DNA of 62,008 nucleotides from Syntrophaceae bacterium UBA6078 (GCA_002428735.1 DIXO01000021.1:1-62008); one strand, 5' to 3'. Positions 7,985 through 17,251 are shown, counted from the first letter of the stretch. Notes: a model not told the origin generated them from the sequence alone. Numbers and translations: made by a program.

Positions 7985-8815
7985 ATGGCCATTGTGCGCG
8001 TGACAGGCCTCGATTTTCGATACCGGGACATGTGGGCGCTGAGGGATATTTCCTTTGAGGCCCAAAGAGGGGAATTTCTGGGTGTCATAGGTCCCAACGG
8101 TTCGGGGAAAACAACCCTTATGAAGGTTATTGACGGCATTCTTGTTCCGGAAAAAGGTGGAGTCATCATAAAGGGGCATGCGATCAGCTGCATGAAACGG
8201 AAAGATATCGCCCGGCTTGTCGCTGTCGTACCCCAGGACTCAGCCATGGTGTTCTCCTTCAAAGCCCTTGAGATTGTGATGATGGGAAGGGCGCCCCATC
8301 TGGGAATGTTGAGATTCGAAGGGAAGAGCGATCTCCGGATAGCTCATTCGGCGATGGAGATGACGGACACTGCCTCGCTGGCTGCCCGAAACATGGAAAC
8401 TTTGAGCGGGGGTGAACGTCAGAGGGTTCTGATAGCGAGAGCCCTTGCTCAGGACCCGGAGGTGGTTCTTCTTGATGAGCCGACAGCGTTTCTCGATATC
8501 CGGCATCAGGCTGACTTTTTCGGTCTGATGAAACGGCTGAACAGAGAGCGCGATCTGACGGTGCTCGCCGTGACCCATGATATAAACCTCGCCGCCGCAT
8601 ATTGCGACCGGATTGTGTTGCTGAAAGAAGGGCGCATACATGCCCTGGGGACACCCGGCGAGGTGATAACGGAAGCGAACATCAGGAATGTTTATGAAAC
8701 CGATGTGCTGGTCGACGCCAATCCGCTGAATGGATTACCGCGGATAACATTATTGACTGCAAACCTGTCCGGGCAAGGAAGCCGGTCGAAAGCCGACGCT
8801 GCCCCGCAACTGTAG
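7985..8815 (+). CDS. btuD: Vitamin B12 ABC transporter ATPase (BtuD-like)
   Basis: A 276-aa ABC ATPase. Walker A is GPNGSGKT (about residue 38), the signature LSGGERQR (about 140), Walker B VVLLDEPTAFLD and the switch histidine in VTHD. ATG 7985 is two bases after the btuC stop with AAGGAGG upstream, so the two are probably translationally coupled. Oddity: the last ~17 codons (8764-8815), ending in the residues DAAPQL, are written by the second riboswitch aptamer, and the TAG stop lies within the aptamer core. The C-terminal tail beyond the ABC domain is therefore probably a by-product of RNA constraint. Confidence 0.9.
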   Translation: MAIVRVTGLDFRYRDMWALRDISFEAQRGEFLGVIGPNGSGKTTLMKVIDGILVPEKGGVIIKGHAISCMKRKDIARLVAVVPQDSAMVFSFKALEIVMMGRAPHLGMLRFEGKSDLRIAHSAMEMTDTASLAARNMETLSGGERQRVLIARALAQDPEVVLLDEPTAFLDIRHQADFFGLMKRLNRERDLTVLAVTHDINLAAAYCDRIVLLKEGRIHALGTPGEVITEANIRNVYETDVLVDANPLNGLPRITLLTANLSGQGSRSKADAAPQL

Positions 8816-8917
8816 GCGGAACGAAACCCGCATGATGCCACTGGCCTCTTGTCTGATCGAGGCCGGGAAGGCGCGGGTAGTAGACATAGCCGCGAGCCAG
8901 GAGACTTCTCTGACAGG
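8764..8917 (+). promoter_or_regulatory. Second cobalamin riboswitch, overlapping the 3' end of btuD
   Basis: P1 pairs CCTGTC (8764-8769) with GACAGG (8912-8917). Conserved parts follow in order: the core GCTGCCCCGCAACTGTAGG (8799-8817), GCCACTGG, GGGAAGGCGCGGG and the B12 box GCCGCGAGCCAGGAGAC. The aptamer ends only 36 nt before the receptor start, and its AAAGGAG site lies in that gap, so control of translation initiation is the simplest mode. The btuD stop (8813-8815) lies inside it, so the aptamer is formed on the btuCD mRNA or on an internal transcript. Confidence 0.9.
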
Positions 8918-8953
8918 AAAAATAAATCCCGACCGAGGGGAAAGGAGAAGGAC

Positions 8954-10930
8954 ATGAAGAGTGGAGGTATGAGAAGGCACCCTTCCGGGTATGGATACCC
9001 CGGAAAGTTTGACACCCGGTGTGGCATGGGGACGGGCCTCAGAGGGCTGAACCTGAGCATGAGCACGTTTGCAAGAGGGATCGTTGTGTTGCTGGTATGT
9101 ACGACCGTGATGGTCCCCGAGCCCCTTCCAGCGCAGGAAGGGAATGCCGCTATAACGTTGCAGGAAACCGTCGTGACGGCAAGCAGGATAGAAGAGCCTT
9201 TGAAATATTCGCCTGATTCAGTGACCATTGTTACCGCAGAAGAGATCCAAAAGAAGGGGAAAATTACGGTCATTGATGTACTCAAGGATATACCCGGTGT
9301 CTCCATTACACAATATGGGGCACCTGGCGGCTCTACGTCGATCTATACACGTGGAACCAATAATGCCCACACCTTGGTTATGATTGACGGTGTGCGTATC
9401 GGTGATCCTATGGCGACGGATGGGAAGATGAGCATCGCCGATCTGTCAACGGATAATATTGAAAAAATAGAAATGGTCCGTGGAGCGCAGAGTGTGCTCT
9501 ATGGGTCCGATGCCATTGGTGGTATCGTCAATATAATTACGAAAAAGGGTAGGGGAAAGCCACGGTTTTACCTGTCTTTCGAGGGGGGATCACTAGAGAC
9601 ATTCAGGGAAAAGACAGGTGTGAGTGGTTCAACCGACAGGATAAACTATGCTGCATCCGTATCTCGGCTGGATGCTAAATGCGTTTCGAGGGCGGAAGAA
9701 GACTTGGGAAACACCGAGAGAGATTATTACCATGACACAAATATTTCCGGGCGAATTGACGGACGAATCGGTGAAACGGCAGGAATAGGGCTTTCGATAC
9801 GTCACTCCGCATCATCAATGGATCTCGATGCGGACCCTGTGGCAGATGCCGATAAGGTTCAGGATACAGAGATGACCAGCATTTCGACTCAGTTCGATCA
9901 GGATATCTCAGAATGGTGGCAGCATGTCATCAAGCTTGGCATTACAGACACGGAACGGGAGTATAAAAAAGACGGAACCTTTGAAGATAAGTATAATGGC
10001 AGGATTAAGGTGGCATCGTGGCAGCACAACTTCTTTATAGGAGATATTGATACGATCACAACGGGATTCGATTATCAGGAAGAAACCGGAGATAACACGA
10101 GCATATATGGGAATATCAAGGAAGAAAGCGTCAACACCAGGGCGTACTTCATTCAGAATAAATTGACCCCCTTCAAGGGCTTTTCTTTTACCCTTGGTGT
10201 ACGACATGACGATCATCAGACCTTTGGCGGTAAGGATAATTATAAGGCTTCCATTGCCTATCTCTATGAGAAGACAGAGACCAAAATCAGGGGAAGTTAC
10301 GGTACCGGGTTTCATGCCCCTTCACTCTATCAGCTCTATTCTTCATACGGTGATCTCAATCTCAGACCTGAAGAGAGCAAAGGTTACGACGTGGGCATAG
10401 ATCAAGAGTTGTTCGATAAGAAAGTCCTGCTATCTGTAACTTACTTTCATACTAGGATTGAGGATTTGATTGAATGGAATTGGGATACTTGGAAATATTA
10501 CAATATTGGCGAGATCCAGACTGAGGGCTGGGAAACCAGTATTTCTGTTAAACCTCTGGCGTGGCTGAGTTTCTATGCCCATCATACCTATACGGAAGCT
10601 AAGGATGAGACGGCGGGAAGCGCTAATGAAGGCAGGTATCTGATATACCGGTCGAAGCACACAGGTGGGGCCTCCCTGAACATAAAACCGCTGGAGAAGG
10701 TGAATGTGAATCTCAATCTTCAATACACTGGAAAGCGATACCACAACACCGACAACAGCATAGAAATGCCCGCGTATACCCTCTTCAATCTCGCTGCGTC
10801 CTATGATGTGACGGACCGCCTGAGGATTTATGGACGGGTGGAAAATCTCACCGATAAGAAATATCAGTCGGTTTACCAATACGGCGAACCGGGGGTCGGG
10901 TTCTATGGCGGTATAGAGGTGACGTTCTAA
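8954..10930 (+). CDS. btuB: TonB-dependent outer-membrane corrinoid receptor (BtuB-like)
   Basis: A 658-aa outer-membrane receptor. A long basic N-terminus precedes a hydrophobic signal (GIVVLLVCTTVMV) and cleavage near PAQEG. The TonB box ETVVTAS comes next, then a plug domain (SPDSVTIVTAEEIQ to GSDAIGGIVNIITKKGRGK). The rest is a barrel ending in a terminal phenylalanine (IEVTF). ATG 8954 has AAAGGAG seven bases upstream; in-frame codons before it lie in the riboswitch. A cobalamin riboswitch directly upstream and cob genes downstream support corrinoids as substrate. Energy should come from the exbB-exbD-tonB genes at the end of the run. Confidence 0.88.
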   Translation: MKSGGMRRHPSGYGYPGKFDTRCGMGTGLRGLNLSMSTFARGIVVLLVCTTVMVPEPLPAQEGNAAITLQETVVTASRIEEPLKYSPDSVTIVTAEEIQKKGKITVIDVLKDIPGVSITQYGAPGGSTSIYTRGTNNAHTLVMIDGVRIGDPMATDGKMSIADLSTDNIEKIEMVRGAQSVLYGSDAIGGIVNIITKKGRGKPRFYLSFEGGSLETFREKTGVSGSTDRINYAASVSRLDAKCVSRAEEDLGNTERDYYHDTNISGRIDGRIGETAGIGLSIRHSASSMDLDADPVADADKVQDTEMTSISTQFDQDISEWWQHVIKLGITDTEREYKKDGTFEDKYNGRIKVASWQHNFFIGDIDTITTGFDYQEETGDNTSIYGNIKEESVNTRAYFIQNKLTPFKGFSFTLGVRHDDHQTFGGKDNYKASIAYLYEKTETKIRGSYGTGFHAPSLYQLYSSYGDLNLRPEESKGYDVGIDQELFDKKVLLSVTYFHTRIEDLIEWNWDTWKYYNIGEIQTEGWETSISVKPLAWLSFYAHHTYTEAKDETAGSANEGRYLIYRSKHTGGASLNIKPLEKVNVNLNLQYTGKRYHNTDNSIEMPAYTLFNLAASYDVTDRLRIYGRVENLTDKKYQSVYQYGEPGVGFYGGIEVTF

Positions 10931-10975
10931 ACGGTAAGAAAAAATGGCGGAAGGGTATTAAGGCAGAGGGGGGCG

Positions 10976-11938
10976 ATGGAAAGGTCATATGTGTATACGG
11001 ATGAAAGCTCTCTCTTCTTCGAATTGAAAGAGCGGTTCTCGGCGGCGGTTACCAGGAACCGGGGGGAAGGGATTCTCTTCTCGGGCGGTCTCGATTCCGC
11101 CCTGGTGGCTGCCTGTGCGGGGAAATGCGCGGCCATTTCCGTCCATCTTTGCTCATATGGCGAGGACCGGCGGTACGCTTCGAAGGTGGCCGCCTTTCTC
11201 GAACTGGACCACCATCCCGTAACCGTTACCGTTGAAGAGGCCCTTGCCGCGCCCCCGGTGGTTATACTGATACGCAGGAGCTTCGACCCCGCGCTCCCCA
11301 ACGATGTCATCCTCTACCTGGGTATCAGGCGGGCGAAGGATATGGGGATAGAGAGCATGATGACGGGAGACGGAAGCGATGAACTCTTCGCGGGATACGA
11401 TTTCATGAGGGGGATGCCGGGCCTGGCCGGATACCTGAACCGAATGCACGCAGCCATGAGCTTCAGTTCCAATGAAATAGGCGGCGCACTCGGCGTTGCA
11501 ATCAAGCAGCCCTTTCTGGATCCGTCCTTTGTCGATTTCAGCCAAGTCATTGACCTTGATTTGAAGATCAGGAAAGAAAGGGGGGTACACTGGGGCAAAT
11601 GGATACTGAGGAAGGCCTTCGAGGGAGTGCTCCCGCCGGAGATACTCTGGCAGAGCAAACGGCCTTTGGAATATGGTTCCGGGATGACGGAACTGCGAAG
11701 GATTATCGAATCGCTGGTATCAGATAAGGAGTTCGAGGAAGGGAAGCGCGCCGTGCCTGTGAAGTTCTGGAGCAGGGAACATTGGTACTATTACCGTATC
11801 TATCGTGACATGGTTGGCGAGGTGCCGGCTCCCGGAGAAGGGGAAACGGCATGCGAGCGCTGCGGCGCTGGCATGCCCCGCGGTGCTCTCCACTGCGGGA
11901 TCTGCGGAGATGTTGTCCAGTGGAACAGACAGAAATGA
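10976..11938 (+). CDS. Asparagine-synthase-like PP-loop protein with C-terminal zinc ribbon
   Basis: A 320-aa protein with the PP-loop motif SGGLDS (about residue 38) and the asparagine synthetase signature TGDGSDELFAGY (about residue 125). It lacks the N-terminal glutaminase domain of asparagine synthetases, so it would need free ammonia or a partner amidotransferase. The last 30 residues hold two CxxC pairs (CERC and CGIC) that look like a zinc ribbon. Family chemistry is adenylation of a carboxylate followed by amidation. Its place between the BtuB-like receptor and cobU suggests work on a corrinoid or its precursor, which is inference. The stop overlaps the next PP-loop gene, so the two are probably translationally coupled. 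Confidence 0.75.
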   Translation: MERSYVYTDESSLFFELKERFSAAVTRNRGEGILFSGGLDSALVAACAGKCAAISVHLCSYGEDRRYASKVAAFLELDHHPVTVTVEEALAAPPVVILIRRSFDPALPNDVILYLGIRRAKDMGIESMMTGDGSDELFAGYDFMRGMPGLAGYLNRMHAAMSFSSNEIGGALGVAIKQPFLDPSFVDFSQVIDLDLKIRKERGVHWGKWILRKAFEGVLPPEILWQSKRPLEYGSGMTELRRIIESLVSDKEFEEGKRAVPVKFWSREHWYYYRIYRDMVGEVPAPGEGETACERCGAGMPRGALHCGICGDVVQWNRQK

Positions 11939-12603
11939 TGAAAGCATTTGTCTCCTGGAGTGGTGGAAAGGACGCGGCACTCTCCTGCTGGCGGGCAAGG
12001 AAGCGATATCGCGTGACCCATCTTTTGAGCATGATGGGCGAGGATGAGCTCTTTTCGCGATCCCATCATATCAGGGCGGATGTTCTGAAACTCCAGGGGG
12101 AGGCGATGGGGCTTCCGGTCGTGCAAACGGGAAGCACCTGGGAGACCTATGAGGAGCGATTCAAGGATGCTCTTTCCGGTCTGAAGAAGTCGGGGGTCCG
12201 GGTGGGGATATTCGGGGATATCGATCTGGAAGAACACCGACAGTGGGTAGAGAGGGTCACGAGGGAGTCGGGAATGGAAGCGGTCCTCCCCCTCTGGGGT
12301 GAGGTGGTCAGGGAATCCCTGATGGATGAACTGATCACGGTTGGTTTTGAGGCGGTCGTGGTGGCAGTCAGAACGGATCTTCTGGGGGTGGAGTGGCTGG
12401 GGCGGCGGATCGATATTGATTTTATGAAGGATATCTCGCAGGTGGCGGGGGTCGATATCTGCGGCGAGGGAGGGGAGTACCACACCCTTATCCTGTCGGG
12501 GCCCCTCTTTGCGAAGCGGATACGCATCGGGAGGTTTCAAATTGCCACCCATGACAGGTACTCCTTTCTCGATATTCAGGACTGTGAATTGACGGAGAAG
12601 TAA
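11935..12603 (+). CDS. Dph6-related ATP pyrophosphatase (PP-loop amidase/ligase family)
   Basis: A 222-aa protein with the PP-loop SWSGGKDAALS at the N-terminus and the Dph6-family signatures GDIDLEEHRQW and CGEGGEYHT (C-terminal third). Eukaryotic and archaeal Dph6 amidates diphthine; bacterial homologues have no diphthamide and mostly unassigned roles. Two adjacent ATGs (11935 and 11938) overlap the stop of the upstream PP-loop gene. Lying second in this pair and directly before cobU, it is a candidate for an amidation or deamidation step in corrinoid salvage (inference). Confidence 0.75.
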   Translation: MMKAFVSWSGGKDAALSCWRARKRYRVTHLLSMMGEDELFSRSHHIRADVLKLQGEAMGLPVVQTGSTWETYEERFKDALSGLKKSGVRVGIFGDIDLEEHRQWVERVTRESGMEAVLPLWGEVVRESLMDELITVGFEAVVVAVRTDLLGVEWLGRRIDIDFMKDISQVAGVDICGEGGEYHTLILSGPLFAKRIRIGRFQIATHDRYSFLDIQDCELTEK

Positions 12604-12643
12604 CACCCGCTCGGGATCATGTCCCGGGCAGGAGGATAACGCG

Positions 12644-13159
12644 ATGATACTCTTTGTAACCGGCGGTGCGCGGAGCGGGAAGAGCACCTTTGCACAGAAC
12701 AGGGGGGAGTCTCTTCCCGGGAGGCGCCTTTTCCTTGCCACGGCTGAGGCGTCCGACGACGAGATGGAGCTGAGAATCCGGCGGCACCGCGAGCAGCGGG
12801 GCGATCGGTGGGATACGCGCGAGGAGGCGGTTAACCTCGGCGAGGCCATTCAATCGGCACGGGGAGCATATGAAACGGTCCTTGTCGATTGTCTGACCGT
12901 CTGGATGTCCAATCTGATGCACCGGTATAGGGAGCAGTACGCGGCCGCATCTCATATGGTTGATGAGCTTTTCCGGGGACTGGAAGAATTTCAAGGGACA
13001 TCGATTGTTGTTTCCAATGAGGTGGGAATGGGGATCGTCCCGGACAATCAACTGGCACGGGATTACCGGGACCGCCTGGGCTTTCTCAACCAGAGAGCGG
13101 CGCGGGCGGCTGATGAGGTGTATCTCCTCTGTTCGGGGATCCCCCTGAAGATAAAATAG
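12644..13159 (+). CDS. cobU: Adenosylcobinamide kinase / guanylyltransferase
   Basis: A 171-aa CobU/CobP enzyme. The P-loop GGARSGKST begins at about residue 7, the guanylylated histidine is in RRHREQR, and VDCLTVWMSN and SNEVGMGIVPDN are further family motifs. It phosphorylates adenosylcobinamide and transfers GMP to give adenosylcobinamide-GDP, the substrate of CobS downstream. AGGAGG lies eight bases before ATG 12644. Length is normal. Confidence 0.93.
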   Translation: MILFVTGGARSGKSTFAQNRGESLPGRRLFLATAEASDDEMELRIRRHREQRGDRWDTREEAVNLGEAIQSARGAYETVLVDCLTVWMSNLMHRYREQYAAASHMVDELFRGLEEFQGTSIVVSNEVGMGIVPDNQLARDYRDRLGFLNQRAARAADEVYLLCSGIPLKIK

Positions 13160-13177
13160 CCTGAACCGGGAGATCTG

Positions 13178-14233
13178 ATGGAACCATTACAGAAACTGCT
13201 GGATGGAATCCGGCATGTGGATGAAGACTGGCTGGAGCGGGCGCAACGGCGACTTGATGTCCTCACAAAACCCCGGGGATCCCTCGGCAGACTGGAGGAG
13301 ATCGCCCGGCGGTACGCGGCCATCAAAGAGGACCTCACACCGTCCGTGAGAAAAAAGGTGATTTTTACCTTTGCCGGCGATCACGGCGTCGTCGAAGAGG
13401 GGGTGAGCGCCTATCCGGGGCGGGTTACTGTCCAGATGGTCCTGAATATGCTTGCCGGCGGGGCCGGCGTCAATGCCCTCGCCCGCCACGCCGGCGCGGA
13501 GGTAGTCGTCGTGGACATGGGTGTTCATCATGATTTTGAACCGACCCCCGGATTGGTGGTGAGGAAGGTGGGATATGGAACGCGTAACTTCACGAAAGGA
13601 CCCGCCATGACGCGCGCCGATGCGTTGCGATCGATACAGGTCGGCATCGATCTGGCCGGGGAATACGCGAAGGAAGGTATGGATGTGGCGGGGACGGGCG
13701 AGATGGGGATCGGGAACACCACTCCCTCCAGCGCCATCCTGTCCGTATTGACGGGCATTCCGGCGGATGAGGTGACGGGAAGGGGGACCGGCATTGACGA
13801 CCGGACACTCAGGGTGAAGTCGGCGGCCATCGAAAAAGCCATCGCCGTGAATCATCCCGACCCCGGTGATCCCATCGATGTCCTTGCCAAGGTGGGTGGT
13901 TTTGAGATAGGAGGGATAGCGGGACTCGTCATCGGCTGCGCCGCCCGCCGGATACCGGTGGTGGTGGATGGTTTCATCTCAACGGCGGGTGCCCTGATCG
14001 CCACCCGGATGAATCCCATCATCGGCGAATATCTTTTCTATGCGCACCTCTCCGCTGAAACCGGGCACAGGCAGATGCTTGAGGCGACAGGGCACAGGCC
14101 GCTGCTCGATCTGGGCATGAGACTGGGAGAGGGGACGGGAGCTGCCCTGGCTATCTCCATTATAGAAGCCTCCGTCAGGGTGATGAACGAGATGGCGACA
14201 TTTACATCGGCAGGGGTTGATACGGCCCGGTGA
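13178..14233 (+). CDS. cobT: Nicotinate-nucleotide-dimethylbenzimidazole phosphoribosyltransferase
   Basis: A 351-aa CobT. Family features are KPRGSLGRLEEIA, the phosphate-binding FAGDHGVVEEGVSAYP, GEMGIGNTTPSSA and, near the C-terminus, RLGEGTGAALA with the catalytic glutamate. It makes alpha-ribazole phosphate from nicotinate mononucleotide and a lower-ligand base. GGGAG precedes ATG 13178, 18 bases after cobU. Full length and intact. Confidence 0.94.
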   Translation: MEPLQKLLDGIRHVDEDWLERAQRRLDVLTKPRGSLGRLEEIARRYAAIKEDLTPSVRKKVIFTFAGDHGVVEEGVSAYPGRVTVQMVLNMLAGGAGVNALARHAGAEVVVVDMGVHHDFEPTPGLVVRKVGYGTRNFTKGPAMTRADALRSIQVGIDLAGEYAKEGMDVAGTGEMGIGNTTPSSAILSVLTGIPADEVTGRGTGIDDRTLRVKSAAIEKAIAVNHPDPGDPIDVLAKVGGFEIGGIAGLVIGCAARRIPVVVDGFISTAGALIATRMNPIIGEYLFYAHLSAETGHRQMLEATGHRPLLDLGMRLGEGTGAALAISIIEASVRVMNEMATFTSAGVDTAR

Positions 14234-14260
14234 CCAGGCCGGAATGAATGGAATGACGGC

Positions 14261-15004
14261 ATGATGAAACGGTTTCTGACCGCACTTCAATTTCTTACGA
14301 TCATCCCCGTTCCGGGGATTCGTGACGTGGATGATGAGGCGTTGGGAGCATCCATGTCCTTTTTCCCCCTGGTCGGGCTCCTGATAGGCCTGATCCTGAT
14401 GGGGGTCAGATATCTCCTGGCGCCCCTCCTTCCTCCTTCCCTTGCCGATATACTAGTGATTGCGGTACTGGTGGTTGTCACGGGAGCCTTGCATCTCGAC
14501 GGATTTGCCGACACGATCGACGGCCTTGCGGGGGGGAACGATCGGGAACGGACCCTTGCCATCATGAAGGACAGCCGCATTGGCTCCTTTGCCGTTGTGG
14601 GGCTGGTACTGATCGTGGGGTTGAAGGCGGCAGCTCTGATGGAAATTCCCGAGATGCTCAAAAGTGAAGCCCTCATAGCAGCTCCCGTTCTGGGTAGGTG
14701 GTCGACTGTCCAACTGGCGGCATGGTTCGATTATGCCCGATCCGGATACGGAACAGGGCAGGCATTCGTGCGATGCACGGGGAGAAGGGAATCAGCCATC
14801 TCCACACTCATTACCGCCGTCATTTTGCTGATAATCTTCGGAATCGGAGGGCTGATGCCTCTTCTTGTCATTGCGATATTCACAGCCCTTTTCGGTCTCT
14901 TTTTCAGGACGCGGCTGGGAGGGGTGACTGGGGATATCATGGGGGCGGCCTGTGAGATGAGCGAGGCAGTGGTCCTGCTTGTGGTCTGCGGCCTTTTTGT
15001 GTAA
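14261..15004 (+). CDS. cobS: Adenosylcobinamide-GDP ribazoletransferase (cobalamin synthase)
   Basis: A 247-aa integral membrane protein with about six hydrophobic segments and the CobS signature LHLDGFADTIDGLAGG followed by IMKDSRIGSFAV. It joins adenosylcobinamide-GDP (from CobU) to alpha-ribazole or its phosphate (from CobT). Start at 14261 or the adjacent ATG at 14264. It completes the nucleotide-loop assembly set in the same order as the pathway. Confidence 0.93.
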   Translation: MMKRFLTALQFLTIIPVPGIRDVDDEALGASMSFFPLVGLLIGLILMGVRYLLAPLLPPSLADILVIAVLVVVTGALHLDGFADTIDGLAGGNDRERTLAIMKDSRIGSFAVVGLVLIVGLKAAALMEIPEMLKSEALIAAPVLGRWSTVQLAAWFDYARSGYGTGQAFVRCTGRRESAISTLITAVILLIIFGIGGLMPLLVIAIFTALFGLFFRTRLGGVTGDIMGAACEMSEAVVLLVVCGLFV

Positions 15005-15032
15005 TGAAGTCGGGGAGGCACGGGAGCGGATT

Positions 15033-15650
15033 ATGGACACGATAACGAGATTATACCTGATACGACACGGCCAGGTGGTTACCTATGCCGATAAGTCCTA
15101 CAACGGCCACCGGGATGTGGAAATAACCGCTCATGGAATCAGACAGATGGAGGCCGTTGCCGACAGACTCCGGGGAGAACCCCTGGCGGGGGTCTACTGC
15201 AGCGATCTGATACGGGCGCGTCGAGGGGCCGATATCATCGCCGCATTCCACGGCCTGACCCCCCACCCCACCCCGGCCCTGCGAGAACTGGATGTGAAGC
15301 TCTGGGAGGGGTTGAACGCGGACGGCGTGGAGGAGCGGTTCCCGGGGGCCTTCGACGCGTGGAGAGAGCAGGGGGCCGACTATCGGATCCCCGGCGGCGA
15401 GAGAGTCCGTGATCTTGCGGAACGGGTGATTCCTGTTCTGCGGGAGATTGTCCGTTCACACGTCGGCCAGGCGGTTGCCCTGGTGAGCCATGGAGGGGTG
15501 AACCGTGTCATACTGGCCGACGCCTTGGGAATCGGTTTCGATCGTCTCTATTCCATTGAGCAGGATTACGGCTGTATGAATATTGTCGATTACTGTGCCG
15601 ACTACGCGGTCGTGAAACTGATCAACAGACGCCTCTTGGATGGAGATTGA
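15033..15650 (+). CDS. cobC: Alpha-ribazole phosphatase-like histidine phosphatase (CobC-like)
   Basis: A 205-aa histidine phosphatase with the catalytic RHG motif in LIRHGQV, the acid residue in LRELDVKLWEG and the second histidine in VSHGGVNR. In this neighbourhood it should remove the 5'-phosphate of alpha-ribazole-P or adenosylcobalamin-P. I chose ATG 15033 (GGGAGCGG upstream), which starts after the cobS stop; an upstream in-frame codon lies inside cobS. The family is broad and the assignment rests mostly on position. Confidence 0.82.
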   Translation: MDTITRLYLIRHGQVVTYADKSYNGHRDVEITAHGIRQMEAVADRLRGEPLAGVYCSDLIRARRGADIIAAFHGLTPHPTPALRELDVKLWEGLNADGVEERFPGAFDAWREQGADYRIPGGERVRDLAERVIPVLREIVRSHVGQAVALVSHGGVNRVILADALGIGFDRLYSIEQDYGCMNIVDYCADYAVVKLINRRLLDGD

Positions 15651-15655
15651 TATCC

Positions 15656-16570
15656 GTGTCTGTGTTTGAATGGTTAGGGTATATAACAAGGATATGCATG
15701 GCGGCCTGTATGGTGGCGGTTCTTTCCATCCCTTCGACTGCTCTCGCGAAGATATATTTCGACGAGACCGGGAGGAAGGTCGATATCCCCGTGTCTCCCC
15801 GGCGGATCGTCTCCCTCGCCCCCAGCATCACGGAGACCCTGTTCGCTCTTGACCTGGATCAGCAGATCGTGGGGGTGACCATGCTGAGTACCTATCCTGA
15901 GGCCGCCCGGTCGAAACCGAGGGTAGGAACCTTCATCAACATATCCCTCGAGCGAGTCGTTTCTCTGAACCCTGACCTGGTGATCGGAACCGCCGACGGA
16001 AACAGGACCGGGACGGTGGAACAACTGGAGCGGGTGGGTATTCCCGTCTACATCGTCAACCCGAGGAGCTGCGAAGAGATATTCCGCATGACACGGAATC
16101 TTGGCGGGATAACGGGGAGGGTGGATCAGGCGGAGGCGGTCGCCGCTGGTCTCAGAAAAAGGATCGATCACGTCGCCTCTCTACTGAAAGGGATGCCGGA
16201 ACCGAGCGTCTTTTTCCAGATAGGGATCAATCCGATTATCACCGTCGGGAAAGATACCCTTCACAACGAACTGATCCGCCGCGCCGGCGGGGTGAATGTC
16301 TATGAAGACGCTTCCGTGCGGTATCCGCGATGCGGCATAGAGGACATCATTGCAAGAAACCCTGACATTATTATTATTTCATCCATGAAACGGGGGGGTG
16401 ATTTTTTAAATATCAGGGAGGGGTGGAAAAAATGGGAGACCCTCCCCGCAGTCAGGGACGGCAGGATTCATATCATAGACGCTGACATTGTAGACCACGC
16501 ATCCCCCCGGATCGTGGACGGGCTGGAGAAGATGGCCCGGATCATCCACCCGGAAGTTTCATGGAAGTAA
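15656..16570 (+). CDS. btuF: Periplasmic corrinoid-binding protein (BtuF-like)
   Basis: A 304-aa ABC substrate-binding protein with an N-terminal hydrophobic segment ending at STALA, probably a cleaved signal peptide. It has the helical-backbone binding-protein opening RRIVSLAPSITETLFAL followed by VGVT, and a C-terminal HIIDADIVDHASPRIV. It should deliver corrinoids to BtuCD although it lies seven genes downstream of them. GTG 15656 is favoured because GGAG (15642-15645) lies ten bases upstream; a TTG at 15647 overlaps the cobC stop and ATG 15698 would shorten the signal peptide. Confidence 0.82.
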   Translation: MSVFEWLGYITRICMAACMVAVLSIPSTALAKIYFDETGRKVDIPVSPRRIVSLAPSITETLFALDLDQQIVGVTMLSTYPEAARSKPRVGTFINISLERVVSLNPDLVIGTADGNRTGTVEQLERVGIPVYIVNPRSCEEIFRMTRNLGGITGRVDQAEAVAAGLRKRIDHVASLLKGMPEPSVFFQIGINPIITVGKDTLHNELIRRAGGVNVYEDASVRYPRCGIEDIIARNPDIIIISSMKRGGDFLNIREGWKKWETLPAVRDGRIHIIDADIVDHASPRIVDGLEKMARIIHPEVSWK

Positions 16571-16591
16571 CAGAAGAAAGGATCTGCAGGC

Positions 16592-17224
16592 ATGCTGGAT
16601 TATTTTTATCAGGGGGGCCCTGTCATGTACCCCCTCCTCTTCTGTTCTCTCGTATCCCTTACCATTGTCATAGAAAGGTGCATATTCTGGGCGCGGGAGA
16701 AGAGAAGGCGCGATTGGGATCTGCTCGATCGCTTTATGTCGCTTATCGAAAAAGGGGATCTCGAGGGGGCGCGGGAAGTCGTTGCGGACTGTCACGATGC
16801 GACGATCCGTGTACTGGTGTGCGGGATCGTCCATCGAGAGTTCTCGTTGCGGGATGCCCTCCAAATGGGTGCCGATGAAGAGATTGCTCGCATGAAAAAG
16901 TATCTCCCCACACTGGATACGATGATCACCCTCGCTCCTCTTCTCGGGATTCTTGGAACCGTGACGGGGATCATATATTCCTTCAACGTGATGGGAAGCG
17001 CCGGCGTGGAAAACCCCGCATTGATTACTGCGGGGATCGGACAGGCCCTTCTCACCACTGCCTTTGGCCTTGCCATCGCGATCTTCAGCCTCATCCCATA
17101 CAACTGGTTTATGTCCAGAATCGAGAAGGCGACGCATGAGATGGAAAAGTACGGGACCACCCTGGAGATACTCTTTGAGAAGGGTCAAAGAGAAGCGGGA
17201 AATGCAAAACGCCATGAGCCGTGA
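16592..17224 (+). CDS. exbB: ExbB/TolQ-family proton channel subunit
   Basis: A 210-aa inner-membrane protein with three predicted membrane segments (near residues 10-30, 110-130 and 150-175). The MotA/TolQ/ExbB core TLAPLLGILGTVTGIIYSF is present. With ExbD it forms the proton-driven motor for TonB. It is followed by exbD (27-nt gap) and tonB, and preceded by btuF, so the set looks dedicated to the corrinoid receptor. Confidence 0.9.
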   Translation: MLDYFYQGGPVMYPLLFCSLVSLTIVIERCIFWAREKRRRDWDLLDRFMSLIEKGDLEGAREVVADCHDATIRVLVCGIVHREFSLRDALQMGADEEIARMKKYLPTLDTMITLAPLLGILGTVTGIIYSFNVMGSAGVENPALITAGIGQALLTTAFGLAIAIFSLIPYNWFMSRIEKATHEMEKYGTTLEILFEKGQREAGNAKRHEP

Positions 17225-17251
17225 CCATGGCCGGTGCAGTTGGTGTAAACG

